Part shown: positions 1 through 10,785 of the stretch, one piece after another
Layout of the letters: each line of letters starts with the position of its first letter
How positions within the stretch are numbered: position 1 is the first letter of the stretch
Assembly (NCBI GenBank): GCA_016779225.1
Contig: JADHNZ010000004.1
Span: forward strand, 39,782 to 103,781
Origin: Planctomycetota bacterium
GTDB taxonomy: Bacteria > Planctomycetota > UBA1135 > GCA-002686595
Length of the DNA stretch: 64,000 bases
Reading direction: 5' to 3'
Made by a program: the position numbers and the translations under genes
The notes under the pieces: generated by a model
The model's input: the letters and a program-made list of their open reading frames with translations, nothing else
Databases searched by the model: none
What the model was told of the DNA's origin: nothing

Positions 1-2887
1 GGGTCAAGAGGTGGGCCTCGCGCAGGGCCTGCTCGGCCTCGCGCTCCCGGCCGAGCTCGATCAGGGCGCGCCCCGTCCGCGCGAGGGCCTCGGCCTCGAG
101 CGCGCACTGTCCGGCCGCGTCCGCGTAGCGGCTCGCCCGCGCGAAGAACGCCAGGGCCCGCGACGGCCGCGCCAGTGTCGCCCAGGCGCGCGCGGAGAGG
201 AGCGAGGCGGCGGCCTCCACCTCGGACCGATGCAGGCTCGCCGGCTCGCGTCGGCAGCGCAGCAGGACCGCCATGGCGTGGGCGCGCGCACGCACGGGGC
301 GGTCCTCGAGCAGCGCGGCCACTCCGATCACGAGATGCGCATGCAGGCCCGTGATCGGGTCACGCGCCCGCGAGCGTGCGCGCCGCGCCGTCTCGCGGGC
401 GTGCTGCACCTCTCCCGCGGCCAGCTCCACCTCGGCCAGCCTGCGCAGGGCCTCGGAGGCGAGGTCGAGCTCGCCTCCGCGCTCCGCCTGCAGCGCTGCG
501 TTGCGCAGGTAGCCCCGTGCGAGCCCCGCTCGCCCAGCATCGGCCGCGGCGTGCCCGTGCAGCAGGTAGACCCGCGCGACGCTGGCGGGCTCGCGCTCCG
601 GGTCGAGGTCCAGATCCACGAGGTGATCTAGGTGCTTGCGCTCGAGGCTGCGCAGCCCGAGGGTGCCGGCCGCATCGGCCGCCGCGGCGTGCAGCTCGAG
701 CTCCTCTGCGACGGTTCGCTCGACGCGAGCGCCGAGTGCCCACTCGGTGAGGGAGAGCACCCGCCGCGGGTGCCCCAGGGCGCGTGCGGCCGGCAGCAGG
801 GCCAGGGCGACGGGGACGAGCTCCTCGTCGCGCCCGGCGGCGTGGAGGTGGTGGGCACGCTCGAACGAGCGGCTTGCGCCCGCACGATCCTGGAGGGCGT
901 CCGCGAGCAGCCCGTGGAGCTGGCGGCGGCGGCCGTCCTCCATCGCGCGGAGCACCACATCCCGGACGGTGCTGCCGGGGAAGGCGAGGCCCTCGGGCCC
1001 CTGCTCGAGCCAGCCGCCCGCGGCAAGGCGCGCAAGGGCCGCGCCGAGCGGGGAGCCGGCGCCATCGTTCCCTGCGAGCGAGGCCGCGTCGCTCCCCACG
1101 CGCTCGAGGCGCGCGGGTCGCACCACGGGCCCGCTCACGGCGGCCAGCTCGAGCCACGCCCGGTCTCCCGGGGTCAGGCGCTCGAGGCGCGCCCTGAGCG
1201 CCACGCGGCTGTCCTCGATGTGCGGCAGGCCCTCGGCCGCTCCGACCAGCTCCAGCCCGCCCTCCGGGTGGAGCCGGAGCAGGCCTCGGTCGAGCCCCGT
1301 CCTTACGAGGGCGTTGAGGCGCGAGGGCTTGCCCTGCGTGCGGTCGTAGAGCACCCGTGCGAGGCGCAGAGGCGAGTCGCGCGTCACGAAGACCTGCTGC
1401 ACGAGGTCGAGCAGGTCAGCCTCCTCGAGGGGAGTGAGCTCGAGGCGGGCGGGCGCAGGCGTCCGGCGCAGGAGCGCCCAGAGCGGAGCCTCCGGCGGGA
1501 GGTCCAGCCTGCGCACGCCCAGCACGAGGAGGACCGGGAGGTGCTCGAGCTGGTCGATGAGCCGGGCGAGGACGCTGAGGGTCGCCTCTCCCGCGCGCTG
1601 CACCTCGTCCAGGAACACCACCAGAGGGGCCGAGCGCGCAATGGCCGCCAGGGTGTCTGCGAGCAGGGCAACCTCGTGCAGCGGGGGCGGCCCGCTGACC
1701 GGTGAGAGCAGGCTGCAGACCGCCTCGACGCGGTCGGGATCCAGGACCTCCGCCAGGAGGGCGCGCTCGCGCGGACCGACGGGCGTGTGCCGGCCGAGCT
1801 TGAGCCAGCGCCGGACGAGGGCGCGAATGGGGTGGGTGGGCCGGCCCTCCATCGGGCGCTGGCAGCGGACCCTCAGGTAGGTGGGGGGGCGCGATGAGGT
1901 GCGGCGCAGGGCGCGGGCGGCCTCGTCCACCAGCCTCGTCTTGCCGAGGCCGCGCTGGGCCACGAGCCACAGCCACCTGCCCTCTCCACTCGAGGCTCGG
2001 CCCCAGGCCTCCTCCAGCTGACCCAGCGCCGCGGTCCGACCCGCGAGCGGCAGGCTGTCACGCGCCGCCCAGGGATCCTCGAGGCTGCCGAGGTCGGACT
2101 CGTCTCCGGAGCCGAGCGCGCGCGCGAGCTCCTCGAGCGGCGGACGCGCGGCAGGGTCTTCCTGCAGCAGCTCGCCGATCCAGTGGTCGAGCGCGGGCGA
2201 GACGCGCGGGTTGCGGATGCTCGGCGGGGTGGGGATCCCGCCCAGGGGTGCCCCCTCCGGCACGCCGCTGGCCCGACCGTCCGGCGAGAGGGGATGGCTG
2301 CCGGTGGCGAGCTCCCAGAGCAGCACCCCCAGGGCCCAGGCCTCGCTCGCCGGGGTCTTCGACTCGCCGGCGGCCTCCTCGGGCGCGAGGTAGGCGGGCG
2401 TCCCGCGGCCGCGGGGACGCTGGTCGACGGGGCAGGCCTGGCCCAGGTCGAGCAGGACCGGCTGCCCCTGCCCGTCCAGGCGCACATTCGCGGGGGCGAG
2501 GTCCCCGTGCAGCCAGCCCTGACGGTGGATCCGCGCTAGGGTCGTGGCCAGCGCGGCGCCCACGGCGCGCACCTCACGATCCTCGAGAGCTCCGCGACGC
2601 AGACGCTCGCTCAGGGGCTCACCGGGGACGAGCTCGGTGACGAGGTAGGGCCCCTCCCCGTCCTCACCGGCCTCCACCAGGCGCTGCAGGCCCTCGCCCT
2701 CGAGGGCGGTGAGCGCCTCGACCTCTGCGGCGAGGCGCTCGGCTCCCTCGACCGAGAGCGGGCGCTTCAGAGCCACCTCGGCGCCGGCAGCGAGGGAGCC
2801 CCAGGGACGGTCGAGCCGGGCGCGGACGACGCGGCCGGCGACGCCCTCACCCAGCGCGTCGAGGGTGGTGAGCGTGACGCCGGTCAT
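1..2887 (-). CDS. Serine/threonine protein kinase with AAA-type ATPase and TPR-like region (partial, runs off left edge)
   Basis: The frame from the ATG at 2887 stays open to the window edge, giving about 962 visible residues. Residues 1-260 form a Hanks-type kinase domain: glycine-rich loop near 12-23, VALK with the beta-3 lysine at 41, catalytic HGDLAPAN at 127-134, DLG at 147-149 in place of DFG, and GTPAYLAPE at 162-170. The ATP-binding and catalytic residues are therefore present. From about 282 there is a second nucleotide-binding module with Walker A RGLGKTR (312-318) and Walker B LVVFLDE (422-428). The remainder is Ala/Leu/Glu-rich helical sequence resembling TPR repeats. Kinase-AAA-TPR chains of this kind are usually cytoplasmic regulators; the target is unknown. 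It starts 3 nt after the rbfA stop, so it is probably translated from the nusA-infB-rbfA transcript. The C-terminus lies outside the window. Confidence 0.85.
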   Translation of the reverse strand, partial: MTGVTLTTLDALGEGVAGRVVRARLDRPWGSLAAGAEVALKRPLSVEGAERLAAEVEALTALEGEGLQRLVEAGEDGEGPYLVTELVPGEPLSERLRRGALEDREVRAVGAALATTLARIHRQGWLHGDLAPANVRLDGQGQPVLLDLGQACPVDQRPRGRGTPAYLAPEEAAGESKTPASEAWALGVLLWELATGSHPLSPDGRASGVPEGAPLGGIPTPPSIRNPRVSPALDHWIGELLQEDPAARPPLEELARALGSGDESDLGSLEDPWAARDSLPLAGRTAALGQLEEAWGRASSGEGRWLWLVAQRGLGKTRLVDEAARALRRTSSRPPTYLRVRCQRPMEGRPTHPIRALVRRWLKLGRHTPVGPRERALLAEVLDPDRVEAVCSLLSPVSGPPPLHEVALLADTLAAIARSAPLVVFLDEVQRAGEATLSVLARLIDQLEHLPVLLVLGVRRLDLPPEAPLWALLRRTPAPARLELTPLEEADLLDLVQQVFVTRDSPLRLARVLYDRTQGKPSRLNALVRTGLDRGLLRLHPEGGLELVGAAEGLPHIEDSRVALRARLERLTPGDRAWLELAAVSGPVVRPARLERVGSDAASLAGNDGAGSPLGAALARLAAGGWLEQGPEGLAFPGSTVRDVVLRAMEDGRRRQLHGLLADALQDRAGASRSFERAHHLHAAGRDEELVPVALALLPAARALGHPRRVLSLTEWALGARVERTVAEELELHAAAADAAGTLGLRSLERKHLDHLVDLDLDPEREPASVARVYLLHGHAAADAGRAGLARGYLRNAALQAERGGELDLASEALRRLAEVELAAGEVQHARETARRARSRARDPITGLHAHLVIGVAALLEDRPVRARAHAMAVLLRCRREPASLHRSEVEAAASLLSARAWATLARPSRALAFFARASRYADAAGQCALEAEALARTGRALIELGREREAEQALREAHLLT

Positions 2888-2890
2888 GGG

Positions 2891-3355
2891 TCACTCGGCA
2901 GGGTCAGGAGTCGGCGCGGCGCCCTCGGCCCCAGCAGGCTCGGTCGGCACCTCGGTCTTGCCCTCAGCGATCCCGTCCGCCTCGGGCCGGTCGCCGCGGA
3001 TGCGCGCGTCCTTGGCCTGGGCCTCCTTGATCAGCTGGTCGAGGCGTGCGGCCTCCGCCATGGAGTCGTCGTAGACCCACTGGACTCGCGGGAGGCGACG
3101 CAGGTTGATCACACGCCCCATCTGCCGCTGCACGAAGCCGCGGGCGCTCTCGAGCATGTGCTCGCTGCGGGCCCGCTCACGCTCGGCGTCGAGGACGCTC
3201 CAGCGCACCTTCGCCACCGAGAGGTCCGTGGAGAGCTCCACCCCGGTGATCGTGACGAACCCCGAGCGAGGATCCGAGACCTCGAACTGGAGGCAGTAGG
3301 CGATCCGTCTCCGGATCGCCGCTTCGAGCTTGGCGATGGTCTTGGGGTTCGCCAT
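2891..3355 (-). CDS. rbfA: Ribosome-binding factor A
   Basis: 154 residues. RbfA is a KH-fold protein that binds the 30S subunit and helps mature the 5' end of 16S rRNA. The sequence shows the family pattern: an N-terminal helix with IRRRIAYCLQFEVSDPR, the strand VTITGVELSTDLSVAKVRW, and a second half containing LRRLPRVQWVYDDS. The last 40 or so residues form a Glu/Pro/Ala-rich acidic tail beyond the usual core, probably disordered. It sits 33 nt downstream of infB, the standard bacterial order, and 3 nt upstream of the kinase gene. A truB gene, often next in this operon elsewhere, is not present here. Confidence 0.93.
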   Translation of the reverse strand: MANPKTIAKLEAAIRRRIAYCLQFEVSDPRSGFVTITGVELSTDLSVAKVRWSVLDAERERARSEHMLESARGFVQRQMGRVINLRRLPRVQWVYDDSMAEAARLDQLIKEAQAKDARIRGDRPEADGIAEGKTEVPTEPAGAEGAAPTPDPAE

Positions 3356-3388
3356 GACCGGGCTTTCTGTGCGGGCGTGTCGAACGGA

Positions 3389-6148
3389 TCAGACGAGGGT
3401 TCGCTTGATCTCGTTCACGGTGAAGGCCTCGATCACATCGCCCTCCTTGAGGTCGCGGAAGCCGTCCAGGACGATGCCGCACTCGAAGCCATCGCGGACC
3501 TCGCGGACATCCTCCTTCTCACGCCGCAGGGAGCCGATCCCGCCGGTGAAGACCACCGCACCGTCGCGCAGCAGGCGCACGCGGTTGTTGCGGTGGATCG
3601 TGCCGTCCGAGATCGAGCAGCCGGCGATGACGCCAACCTTCGACGACTTGAAGAGCGCCTTGACCTCGGCGTGGCCGGTGACCTCCTCCTCGAGGGCGGG
3701 GGCGAGGGTGCCCTCCATGAGGTCCCGCATCTCGTCGAGCATCTCGTAGATCACGTCGTAGCGACGGATCGTGAGCTTGCGGCGCTCAGCGTCCTGGCGG
3801 ATCTTGCCGGGGATGCCCGTGTGGAACGCCACGAGGGTCGCTCCCGAGGCCTCGGCGAGGTCCACATCGCTCTCGGTGATGGTGCCCACGCCAGAGTGGA
3901 CGATCTTCACCTCGACCTCGTCGTGGACGAGCTTCGCCACCTCGGCCTTGATGACCTCCACCGAGCCCTGAACATCCGCACGGACGATGAGGTTGATCTG
4001 CTCGCGGAGGACGAGAGGCTCCTTGCCGAGGATGCGCTCCAGCTCGGAGGAGGGGGAGCGGCTCTCGGCCAGCTGCGCCGCGCGGGCGCGCCGCTCGCGC
4101 TCCTGGGCGATCTCCTTGGCCTTGCCGAGGGCCTCGATGACATCGAAGCGCTCGCCCACGCCGGGAAGCGCGTCGAGGCCCGTGACGGACACGGGGGTGC
4201 TCGGACCGGCCTCCTTGATCTGCTTGCCCAGGTCGTTGGTGATCGACTTGACCTTGCCGTAGCCCTGGCCCGCCAGGATCACATCGCCCTTGGAGAGGGT
4301 GCCGTCCTGGATGAGCAGGTGGGCAACGATGCCGCGGCCCTGCTGGACCTCGGCCTCGAGCACGACCCCGCTGGCCGGGCCGCGGGCGTGAGCCTTGAGG
4401 CCAAGCTCGGCCTCCGCCATCAGGAAGATGTGCTCGAGCATCTCGTCGATGCCCGCGCCGGTCATGCCGCTGGTCTTGAAGTAGGCGGTCTGCCCGCCGA
4501 ACTCCTCGGGGACCAGCTCGAACTGCATGAGCTGCTGGGAGGTCTTGTTGAAGTCGAAGTCGGCCTTGTCCGCCTTGTTGACCGCGACGATCAGCGGCGT
4601 GTTGGCCGCCTTGGCGTGGTTGATGGCCTCCTCGGTGCTGGGCTTCACCCCGTCGTCACCGGCCACGACCAGCACCACCACATCCACCGCCTTGGCACCG
4701 CGGGCGCGCATGGAGGTGAACGCCTGGTGGCCGGGGGTGTCGATGATCGTTACCGGGTGGCCGTTCGAGGTCTTCACCTGGTAGGCGCCGATGTGCTGGG
4801 TGATGCCGCCAGCCTCGCCGTCGGCCACCTTGGTGGCGCGGATCTTGTCGACCAGGGTGGTCTTGCCGTGGTCCACGTGGCCCAGGAAGGCGATCGTGGG
4901 GGGGCGGTCGACGAGGTCGCTCTCCTCGATGGACGAGCGCTTCTTCTTGATCTCCTGGAGGTGCGCCTGCTCGGCGGTGACCTCGTGGCGGACCTGGAGC
5001 TCGACCTCGTACTCGGAGGCGAGGAGGACAGCCGTGTCCTCGTCGATCGGGGTGTTCAGGGTGAACATCCCGTACTGCTTCTGCATCGCCATCTTCTGGA
5101 CGACGGCCGACTTGAGCTTCAGGGCCTCCGCCAGCTTGCCCATGGTGATGGGCGCCTCGATGGCGACCTGCTGACCGGCGTGGGGCGAGTCCGTGACCAG
5201 CTCGTGCCGGCCGCGGCCACCCGACGAGCGGCGCTGGCCCTGGGCACCCTGCTGGCGGTTGCGGCGCAGGAAGCGTCCCTGCTCGCGCTCGCGCAGCTCG
5301 GTGGCGGTCATCTTGCCGCGCGGGCCGGTGGTCTGGCCCGGGGTGCGCGTCCGCCCGAAGGTGGGGCGCACATCGGGGGTGACATCGTCCCGGGAGAGGA
5401 TGCGACGGCCCTCGCGCTTGCGGTCGGGCTGCTGCGCGGCCAGGGTCGCCGGATCGATGCGCCCGATGATCTTGCCGCGGGGCTTCTCCTTGGGCTCCGG
5501 GGCGGGCTTCGGCTTGGGAGCCGGCGCAGGTCCAGCGGCGGGTTTCGCGGCGGGGGCGGGCTCAGGCTCCTTCACCTCTGCGGCAGGGCTCGTCTCCGGA
5601 GCGGCGGGCGCGGCCTGCTCGGGGGCAGGCGCGGGCTCGACGCTCGCCTCCGGCTCGTCGTCGGCGACCTCCGCAGCGGGAGCGGTCGTCTCGGCGGCCT
5701 CTTGCGCCGGCGCCGGCTTGGGAGCAGCCTGCCCGATGGGCGCCACCGTGGGCGCTTCCGTGGGCTCCTCCGCTGCCGGCGGCTCGACCGCGGGCTCGTC
5801 CGTCGGCACCGGAGTCGGCTCGACGGGCTCGGCAGGAGCCTCCTCGGCGGCGGGCTCCTCCGGCAGAGGCGCGGGCTCCTCCGTCTCGGCGGTCTTCTTC
5901 TTCTTGCGGCGCAGCAGCACGCCGCCGCCGGGCTTGGCCTCGGCGGCCGGGGCCGGCGCCGCAGCGCCCACCGGGTGAATGCCGATCGCGGCCAGCAGCC
6001 CCTCAGCCTGCACCTGCTCGATCATGTCGAGCGCAGACATATGGGACTTGGCTTGGGAGAACCCGTTCTCACGAAGCTTGGATGCCAGGTCCTTGCCGGG
6101 CATGCCGTATTTCTTCGCGAGTTCGTGGATGCGGACCTTGTCGCTCAA
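3389..6148 (-). CDS. infB: Translation initiation factor IF-2
   Basis: 919 residues. IF-2 is the GTPase that brings initiator tRNA to the 30S subunit and promotes subunit joining. Domains in order: an N-terminal IF2_N module (residues 1-55), a long Ala/Pro/Glu-rich linker (about 60-280), a basic stretch, a second IF2_N module (about 325-385), then the G domain. G motifs are intact: [10 protein letters not shown] near 420, [18 protein letters not shown] near 470 and NKADK near 525. The EF-Tu-like domains 2 to 4 follow to the C-terminus. It lies between nusA and rbfA as in most bacteria. The long low-complexity linker explains the extensive open reading frame on the opposite strand, which is not a gene. 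The GHVDHGK codons contain one of the very few ACGT tetranucleotides in the window. Confidence 0.97.
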   Translation of the reverse strand: MSDKVRIHELAKKYGMPGKDLASKLRENGFSQAKSHMSALDMIEQVQAEGLLAAIGIHPVGAAAPAPAAEAKPGGGVLLRRKKKKTAETEEPAPLPEEPAAEEAPAEPVEPTPVPTDEPAVEPPAAEEPTEAPTVAPIGQAAPKPAPAQEAAETTAPAAEVADDEPEASVEPAPAPEQAAPAAPETSPAAEVKEPEPAPAAKPAAGPAPAPKPKPAPEPKEKPRGKIIGRIDPATLAAQQPDRKREGRRILSRDDVTPDVRPTFGRTRTPGQTTGPRGKMTATELREREQGRFLRRNRQQGAQGQRRSSGGRGRHELVTDSPHAGQQVAIEAPITMGKLAEALKLKSAVVQKMAMQKQYGMFTLNTPIDEDTAVLLASEYEVELQVRHEVTAEQAHLQEIKKKRSSIEESDLVDRPPTIAFLGHVDHGKTTLVDKIRATKVADGEAGGITQHIGAYQVKTSNGHPVTIIDTPGHQAFTSMRARGAKAVDVVVLVVAGDDGVKPSTEEAINHAKAANTPLIVAVNKADKADFDFNKTSQQLMQFELVPEEFGGQTAYFKTSGMTGAGIDEMLEHIFLMAEAELGLKAHARGPASGVVLEAEVQQGRGIVAHLLIQDGTLSKGDVILAGQGYGKVKSITNDLGKQIKEAGPSTPVSVTGLDALPGVGERFDVIEALGKAKEIAQERERRARAAQLAESRSPSSELERILGKEPLVLREQINLIVRADVQGSVEVIKAEVAKLVHDEVEVKIVHSGVGTITESDVDLAEASGATLVAFHTGIPGKIRQDAERRKLTIRRYDVIYEMLDEMRDLMEGTLAPALEEEVTGHAEVKALFKSSKVGVIAGCSISDGTIHRNNRVRLLRDGAVVFTGGIGSLRREKEDVREVRDGFECGIVLDGFRDLKEGDVIEAFTVNEIKRTLV

Positions 6149-6187
6149 ATGCAGCTCTTGGGTCGAGGGGGGGCTCGGTGCCTGGGG

Positions 6188-7222
6188 TCAGGCCTGTTCT
6201 TCCTCCGCGGGAGTCGCGACCTCTTCAGGGAACTCTTCGCCAGCCTGGCCGGCGCTCGCTCCCTCGGTCCCGAAGTACTCCTCACGGGTCTTGATGTCGA
6301 TCTCCCACCCGCAGAGCTTGCTCGCGAGCCGGACGTTCTGGCCGCGCTTGCCGATGGCAAGCGACTGCTGGTCCTCGTCGACGAGCACCACCGCCGCGCG
6401 GCGCGCCTCGTCGGGGTAGATGTTGTCTAGGTGGATCGTGGCGGGCTTGAGCCCGTTCATGATCAGCGTCTCGAGGGAGTCGCTCCAGCGGATGATGTCG
6501 ATGCGCTCCCCGCGCAGCTCGTCGATGACGGCCTTGATGCGCGAGCCGCGCACGCCGACGCAGGCGCCGATGCTGTCGATCTTGGGGTCCGTCGAGGTGA
6601 CGGCCATCTTGGTGCGGTAGCCCGGCTCGCGGACGACGCGCTTGATCTCGATGATGTTGTCCGCGATCTCGGGGACCTCGAGCTCGAAGAGCCGGCGGAC
6701 CAGGTCGGGGTGGGTGCGGGACAGCTGGATCCGCACGCGGCTGCCGTCCTTGCGGACCTCGACCACGATGGCACGGATGCGGTCTCCGGGGGCGTAGGTC
6801 TCACCCCGGACGCGGTCCTCGCGCGAGAGGTGGGCCTCGGTACGGCCCAGGTTCACGACCAGGTCCTGGCCCTCGTAGCGCTGGACCTGACCGTTGACCA
6901 GGGTCCCGACCCGGTTCTCGTACTCCTCGTAGAGCACATCCCGCTCGGCCTCGCGCAGGCGCTGGACGAAGCCCTGCTTGACGGCCTGGGCGGCGATGCG
7001 ACCCAGCTCGCCCAGCTCGATCTCGTACTCGCCCTCCTCGTCCTCGACGGTCACCTCGCCGGACTTGCGGTCGATGTGGACGACGAGCTCCTCACCCACG
7101 CCGAGGCGCTTGCGAACCCCCTGCGCGAGGGCGTCCTCCAGAGCCAGGAAGATGGCCTCCTTGGAGACGTCCTTCTGGGACTGGAGCATGTCGATGAGAC
7201 GCAGGAGCTCTTCGGGGTTCAT
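6188..7222 (-). CDS. nusA: Transcription termination/antitermination factor NusA
   Basis: 344 residues, the short form lacking the C-terminal acidic repeats found in Enterobacteria. NusA binds RNA polymerase and nascent RNA and modulates pausing, termination and antitermination. Domains in order: the N-terminal polymerase-binding domain (about 1-125), an S1 domain (about 130-200, beginning near VGTLVNGQVQRYEGQ), KH1 (about 215-280, with GACVGVRGSRIKAV) and KH2 (about 285-340, with SLAIGKRGQNVRLASKLCGW). An acidic tail ends the protein. It is the first gene of the nusA-infB-rbfA-kinase run, 39 nt upstream of infB. No rimP-like gene precedes it: the next gene upstream is divergent, so the promoter should lie in 7223-7456. 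Confidence 0.96.
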   Translation of the reverse strand: MNPEELLRLIDMLQSQKDVSKEAIFLALEDALAQGVRKRLGVGEELVVHIDRKSGEVTVEDEEGEYEIELGELGRIAAQAVKQGFVQRLREAERDVLYEEYENRVGTLVNGQVQRYEGQDLVVNLGRTEAHLSREDRVRGETYAPGDRIRAIVVEVRKDGSRVRIQLSRTHPDLVRRLFELEVPEIADNIIEIKRVVREPGYRTKMAVTSTDPKIDSIGACVGVRGSRIKAVIDELRGERIDIIRWSDSLETLIMNGLKPATIHLDNIYPDEARRAAVVLVDEDQQSLAIGKRGQNVRLASKLCGWEIDIKTREEYFGTEGASAGQAGEEFPEEVATPAEEEQA

Positions 7223-7456
7223 GGCGGGCGTCGGAGGTCTGGGGTGCAGGTGTTTCTCGCCCTATATGCAAGGAAGCGGGGAGACCCCCACTTCCAGCAC
7301 GCGCTCTTGCGGTGGGCGGCTGCCCTCCGTAAGACCGGGACGAGGAACTGTGACGCATCAGTGTGACCATCGCAGGGGGGGGCGTCAACCTGGCCGGACC
7401 CCTAAGGACCGGTTCTGCGTGCCCTTCCACCGCCTTCCGTTCGCCCTCTCCATCGC
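7223..7456. promoter_or_regulatory. Divergent intergenic region between nusA and the sigma-54-activator-like gene
   Basis: This 234-nt non-coding gap separates divergent genes, so it must hold promoters for the nusA operon (minus) and probably for the gene at 7457 (plus). It includes a run of G at 7375-7382. No convincing -35/-10 pair, sigma-54 box or riboswitch fold was identified by eye. It is listed because of its position, not because of a motif. Confidence 0.4.
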
Positions 7457-8436
<980 letters not shown>

Positions 8437-8440
<4 letters not shown>

Positions 8441-10707
8441 GCGTGCTGCTCGTCCTCGCGGGACTGATCGCGGGCGGCCCGGGACCTGTCTCGGGCAGTG
8501 GGGTCCCGGCCGAGTGCCTTGTGGAGGGTTTTGCCCGAAAGGCCCCTCTGTTCGGGCATTCTGAGTCCCAGGACGGCCTCGATGCGCCCGAGGCCGAGGC
8601 CCGCGCCAAGGCCCTAGAGGATCTCCTCCTGGGCGGCCGCCGGGGCGGTCCCTCCCTGGTCGCCCGCCTCGTCCCCCTGGCCCTCGAGGACCCGGACAGG
8701 GGCGTGCGCGAGCTGGCGCGGGAGGTCCTCGCCTCGCTCGACACCCGGGCCGCGGCCCAGGCCCTGCTGGAGGTCGCGGTGACCCTGGGCGGGGGCGAGG
8801 GTGCGACCTGGATCGACCGCCTGCCTCGGAGCCGCTACGCCCAGGGGCCTCTGGCGGACTTCGTCGCGGGCGAGCCCGAGGCTCCCCTGGCGGCAGCGGC
8901 GCTCACCGTCCTGGGTGAGCTCCTGGCAGCTCCCGGGGCCGGCGAGGAGGGCCTCACCACCCTCGCAGCAGCCCCCGCCAGCCCTGACCCGGCCCGGGCG
9001 GCCGCGGGGGCGGCCGGGGTCCAGGCGCTGCTCACGGGCCTCGTGGCCCGCGGTGATGCGGCCGGGCTCGAGGCCCGCGGGGCCGTGCTGCTCGCCGGGG
9101 CCCCTCGCCCCGGAGTCCTCGCCACGCGCCTGGCTCGCGTGGCGCTGCTCACCCCCGGTGGCCTGGATCTGGCCGAGGCCTGGGCCAGCCTGGGCGTGCG
9201 CGTGCAGGCTGCGCGGAGGGCAGGCCCCCACGAGCCTCGCGAGGTGGCGCTCGAGGCAGCCAGGGCCCATGTCCTGCGAGCCCTCGTCGGCCTCGCGGTC
9301 GGAGGGAGCGACGCCTACGAAGGCGACCTCCGCGCCGCGGAGGCCTTGGCATACGAGGCCCTGGGCGGCTCCGACCGTGGACCCAGGTCGCCCGAGGTCG
9401 CCGCCCAGCGGGCCGAGGCCCTCGGCACGCTGGGGGAGGTGCTGCTCACGCGGCTCTTCGCCCGACTCCTCGGCGGGCTCGCGCCCGGCTCCCCCGAGGC
9501 GCTCGCCTTGGCCACCGAGCTGCACAGCCTGTCCCTGGAGCTGGATGTGGAGGCCACTCTCGTGGGGGGCGGCGGGGCGAACGGCTGGGACATGCTCCTC
9601 GAGGCCAACGCCTCGCCCCTGCAGACGCTGGTCCTGGGGCGCGCGCTCCCGGGGATCGGGCCGGATGGAGGCGTGGGCGCCGCGCTCGGCGTCGGGACCG
9701 CCCTGGCGAGCGTCTCGGGCTGGGAGCTCGCGGGCTTCGAGCCTGCGGCGTCGGACGAGAGCCTCTCGATATGGAAGGATCCGCACCGCGAGGTGCTCCT
9801 GCGCAGGGCCCTCCAGGCGCGCGTCATGCACGCGACGCGGCAGGAGCAGGAGGTGGCCTCCGGCGCGCTCGGGCAGCCGGCGCCCTTTGTCCTGCCGGAC
9901 CAGGACGACCTCCTCGCGCGCCAGCTGCGCCGCTGGCAGCTCTCCCGTGCCATGGGCGAGGCGGCCAAGCCCCTGGACGAGCGGGCCTGGCGTCGGCTCC
10001 GGATGCCGGCCAGCCTTGCCCTGTGGCTCGCGCGCGATCTGCGCAACGAGGGCCGTGCCGAGGAGTCCGAGAGGCTCGCTCGGCGCTACGCGGAGGACCT
10101 CGCTACGGACGCCTCCGACGAGGAGTGGTTCCTGCTGGTCCAGGAGCGCCGCGTGCGCGCCGCTCTCGCAGAGGGAGCGGCGGCCACCGATCTCGACGAG
10201 CCCGTGCGGGCGCGGACCGTCCTCCTGGGGGCGGTCGAGCGTGCCGAGGACCTCCTGGGCGCGGTTGAGGAGCGCGAGGCGGGGCCTGGGGCTCGCCGGC
10301 TGGTCGAGGGGCTCCTGGCGGAGGCGCTGACCGCGCTCGCCGTGAACTCCAATGTGAAGCTGGGCCGGCCCGACGAGGCCGTCGCCTGGGTCGAGCGTGC
10401 CCACGAGCTGCGCGACGACTCCTGGTCACGGCTGCTCCTTGCGTGCTACCGCGCGCGGGCGGGTCGTGGGGACGAGGCTCGGGAGCTCCTGCGCGGCGTG
10501 CGGCCCTCGCCCTCCCTGCACTACAACCTCGCGTGCACCTACGCGCTGCTGGGGGAGGCGGACGCGGCCCTGGCCTGGCTCGAGCGCGAGCTGGATCCGG
10601 CGGCCTCCTCCCCGGGCGCCCTGCGGCGGCAGAAGGACTGGGCCGCCCAGGATCCTGATCTGGCCTCCCTGCGGGACGATTCGCGCTTCAAGGCCCTCGT
10701 CGAGTAG
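8437..10707 (+). CDS. Exported HEAT/TPR-like repeat protein, function unknown
   Basis: 756 residues from a GTG overlapping the previous stop. The N-terminus (MSVLLVLAGLIAGG) looks like a short signal peptide or membrane segment. The middle is made of Ala/Leu/Glu-rich helical pairs resembling HEAT or TPR repeats, for example DPDRGVRELAREVLASLDTR near residues 85-104. The C-terminus is clearer: LHYNLACTYALLGEADAAL followed by DPDLASLRDDSRFKALVE, a terminal TPR with the DP-L-LR-D-RF ending common in planctomycete TPR proteins. There is no catalytic motif. The four-base overlap with the sigma-54-type ATPase suggests the two act together, but the role is unknown. Confidence 0.75.
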
Positions 10708-10785
10708 CCTGCGGGGCTGCGACGGCGGCGGCGAGGTGCCGCAGGGCGGTCGCAAGGCCCGCAGCGGGCGCGGAGTGGAGAGCAG

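Noticed and set aside
3158..6430. 1090-residue plus-strand open frame opposite infB and nusA
   Set aside because: It is the mirror of the IF-2 and NusA genes in GC-rich codons; no domain motif is seen and the minus-strand proteins are unmistakable.
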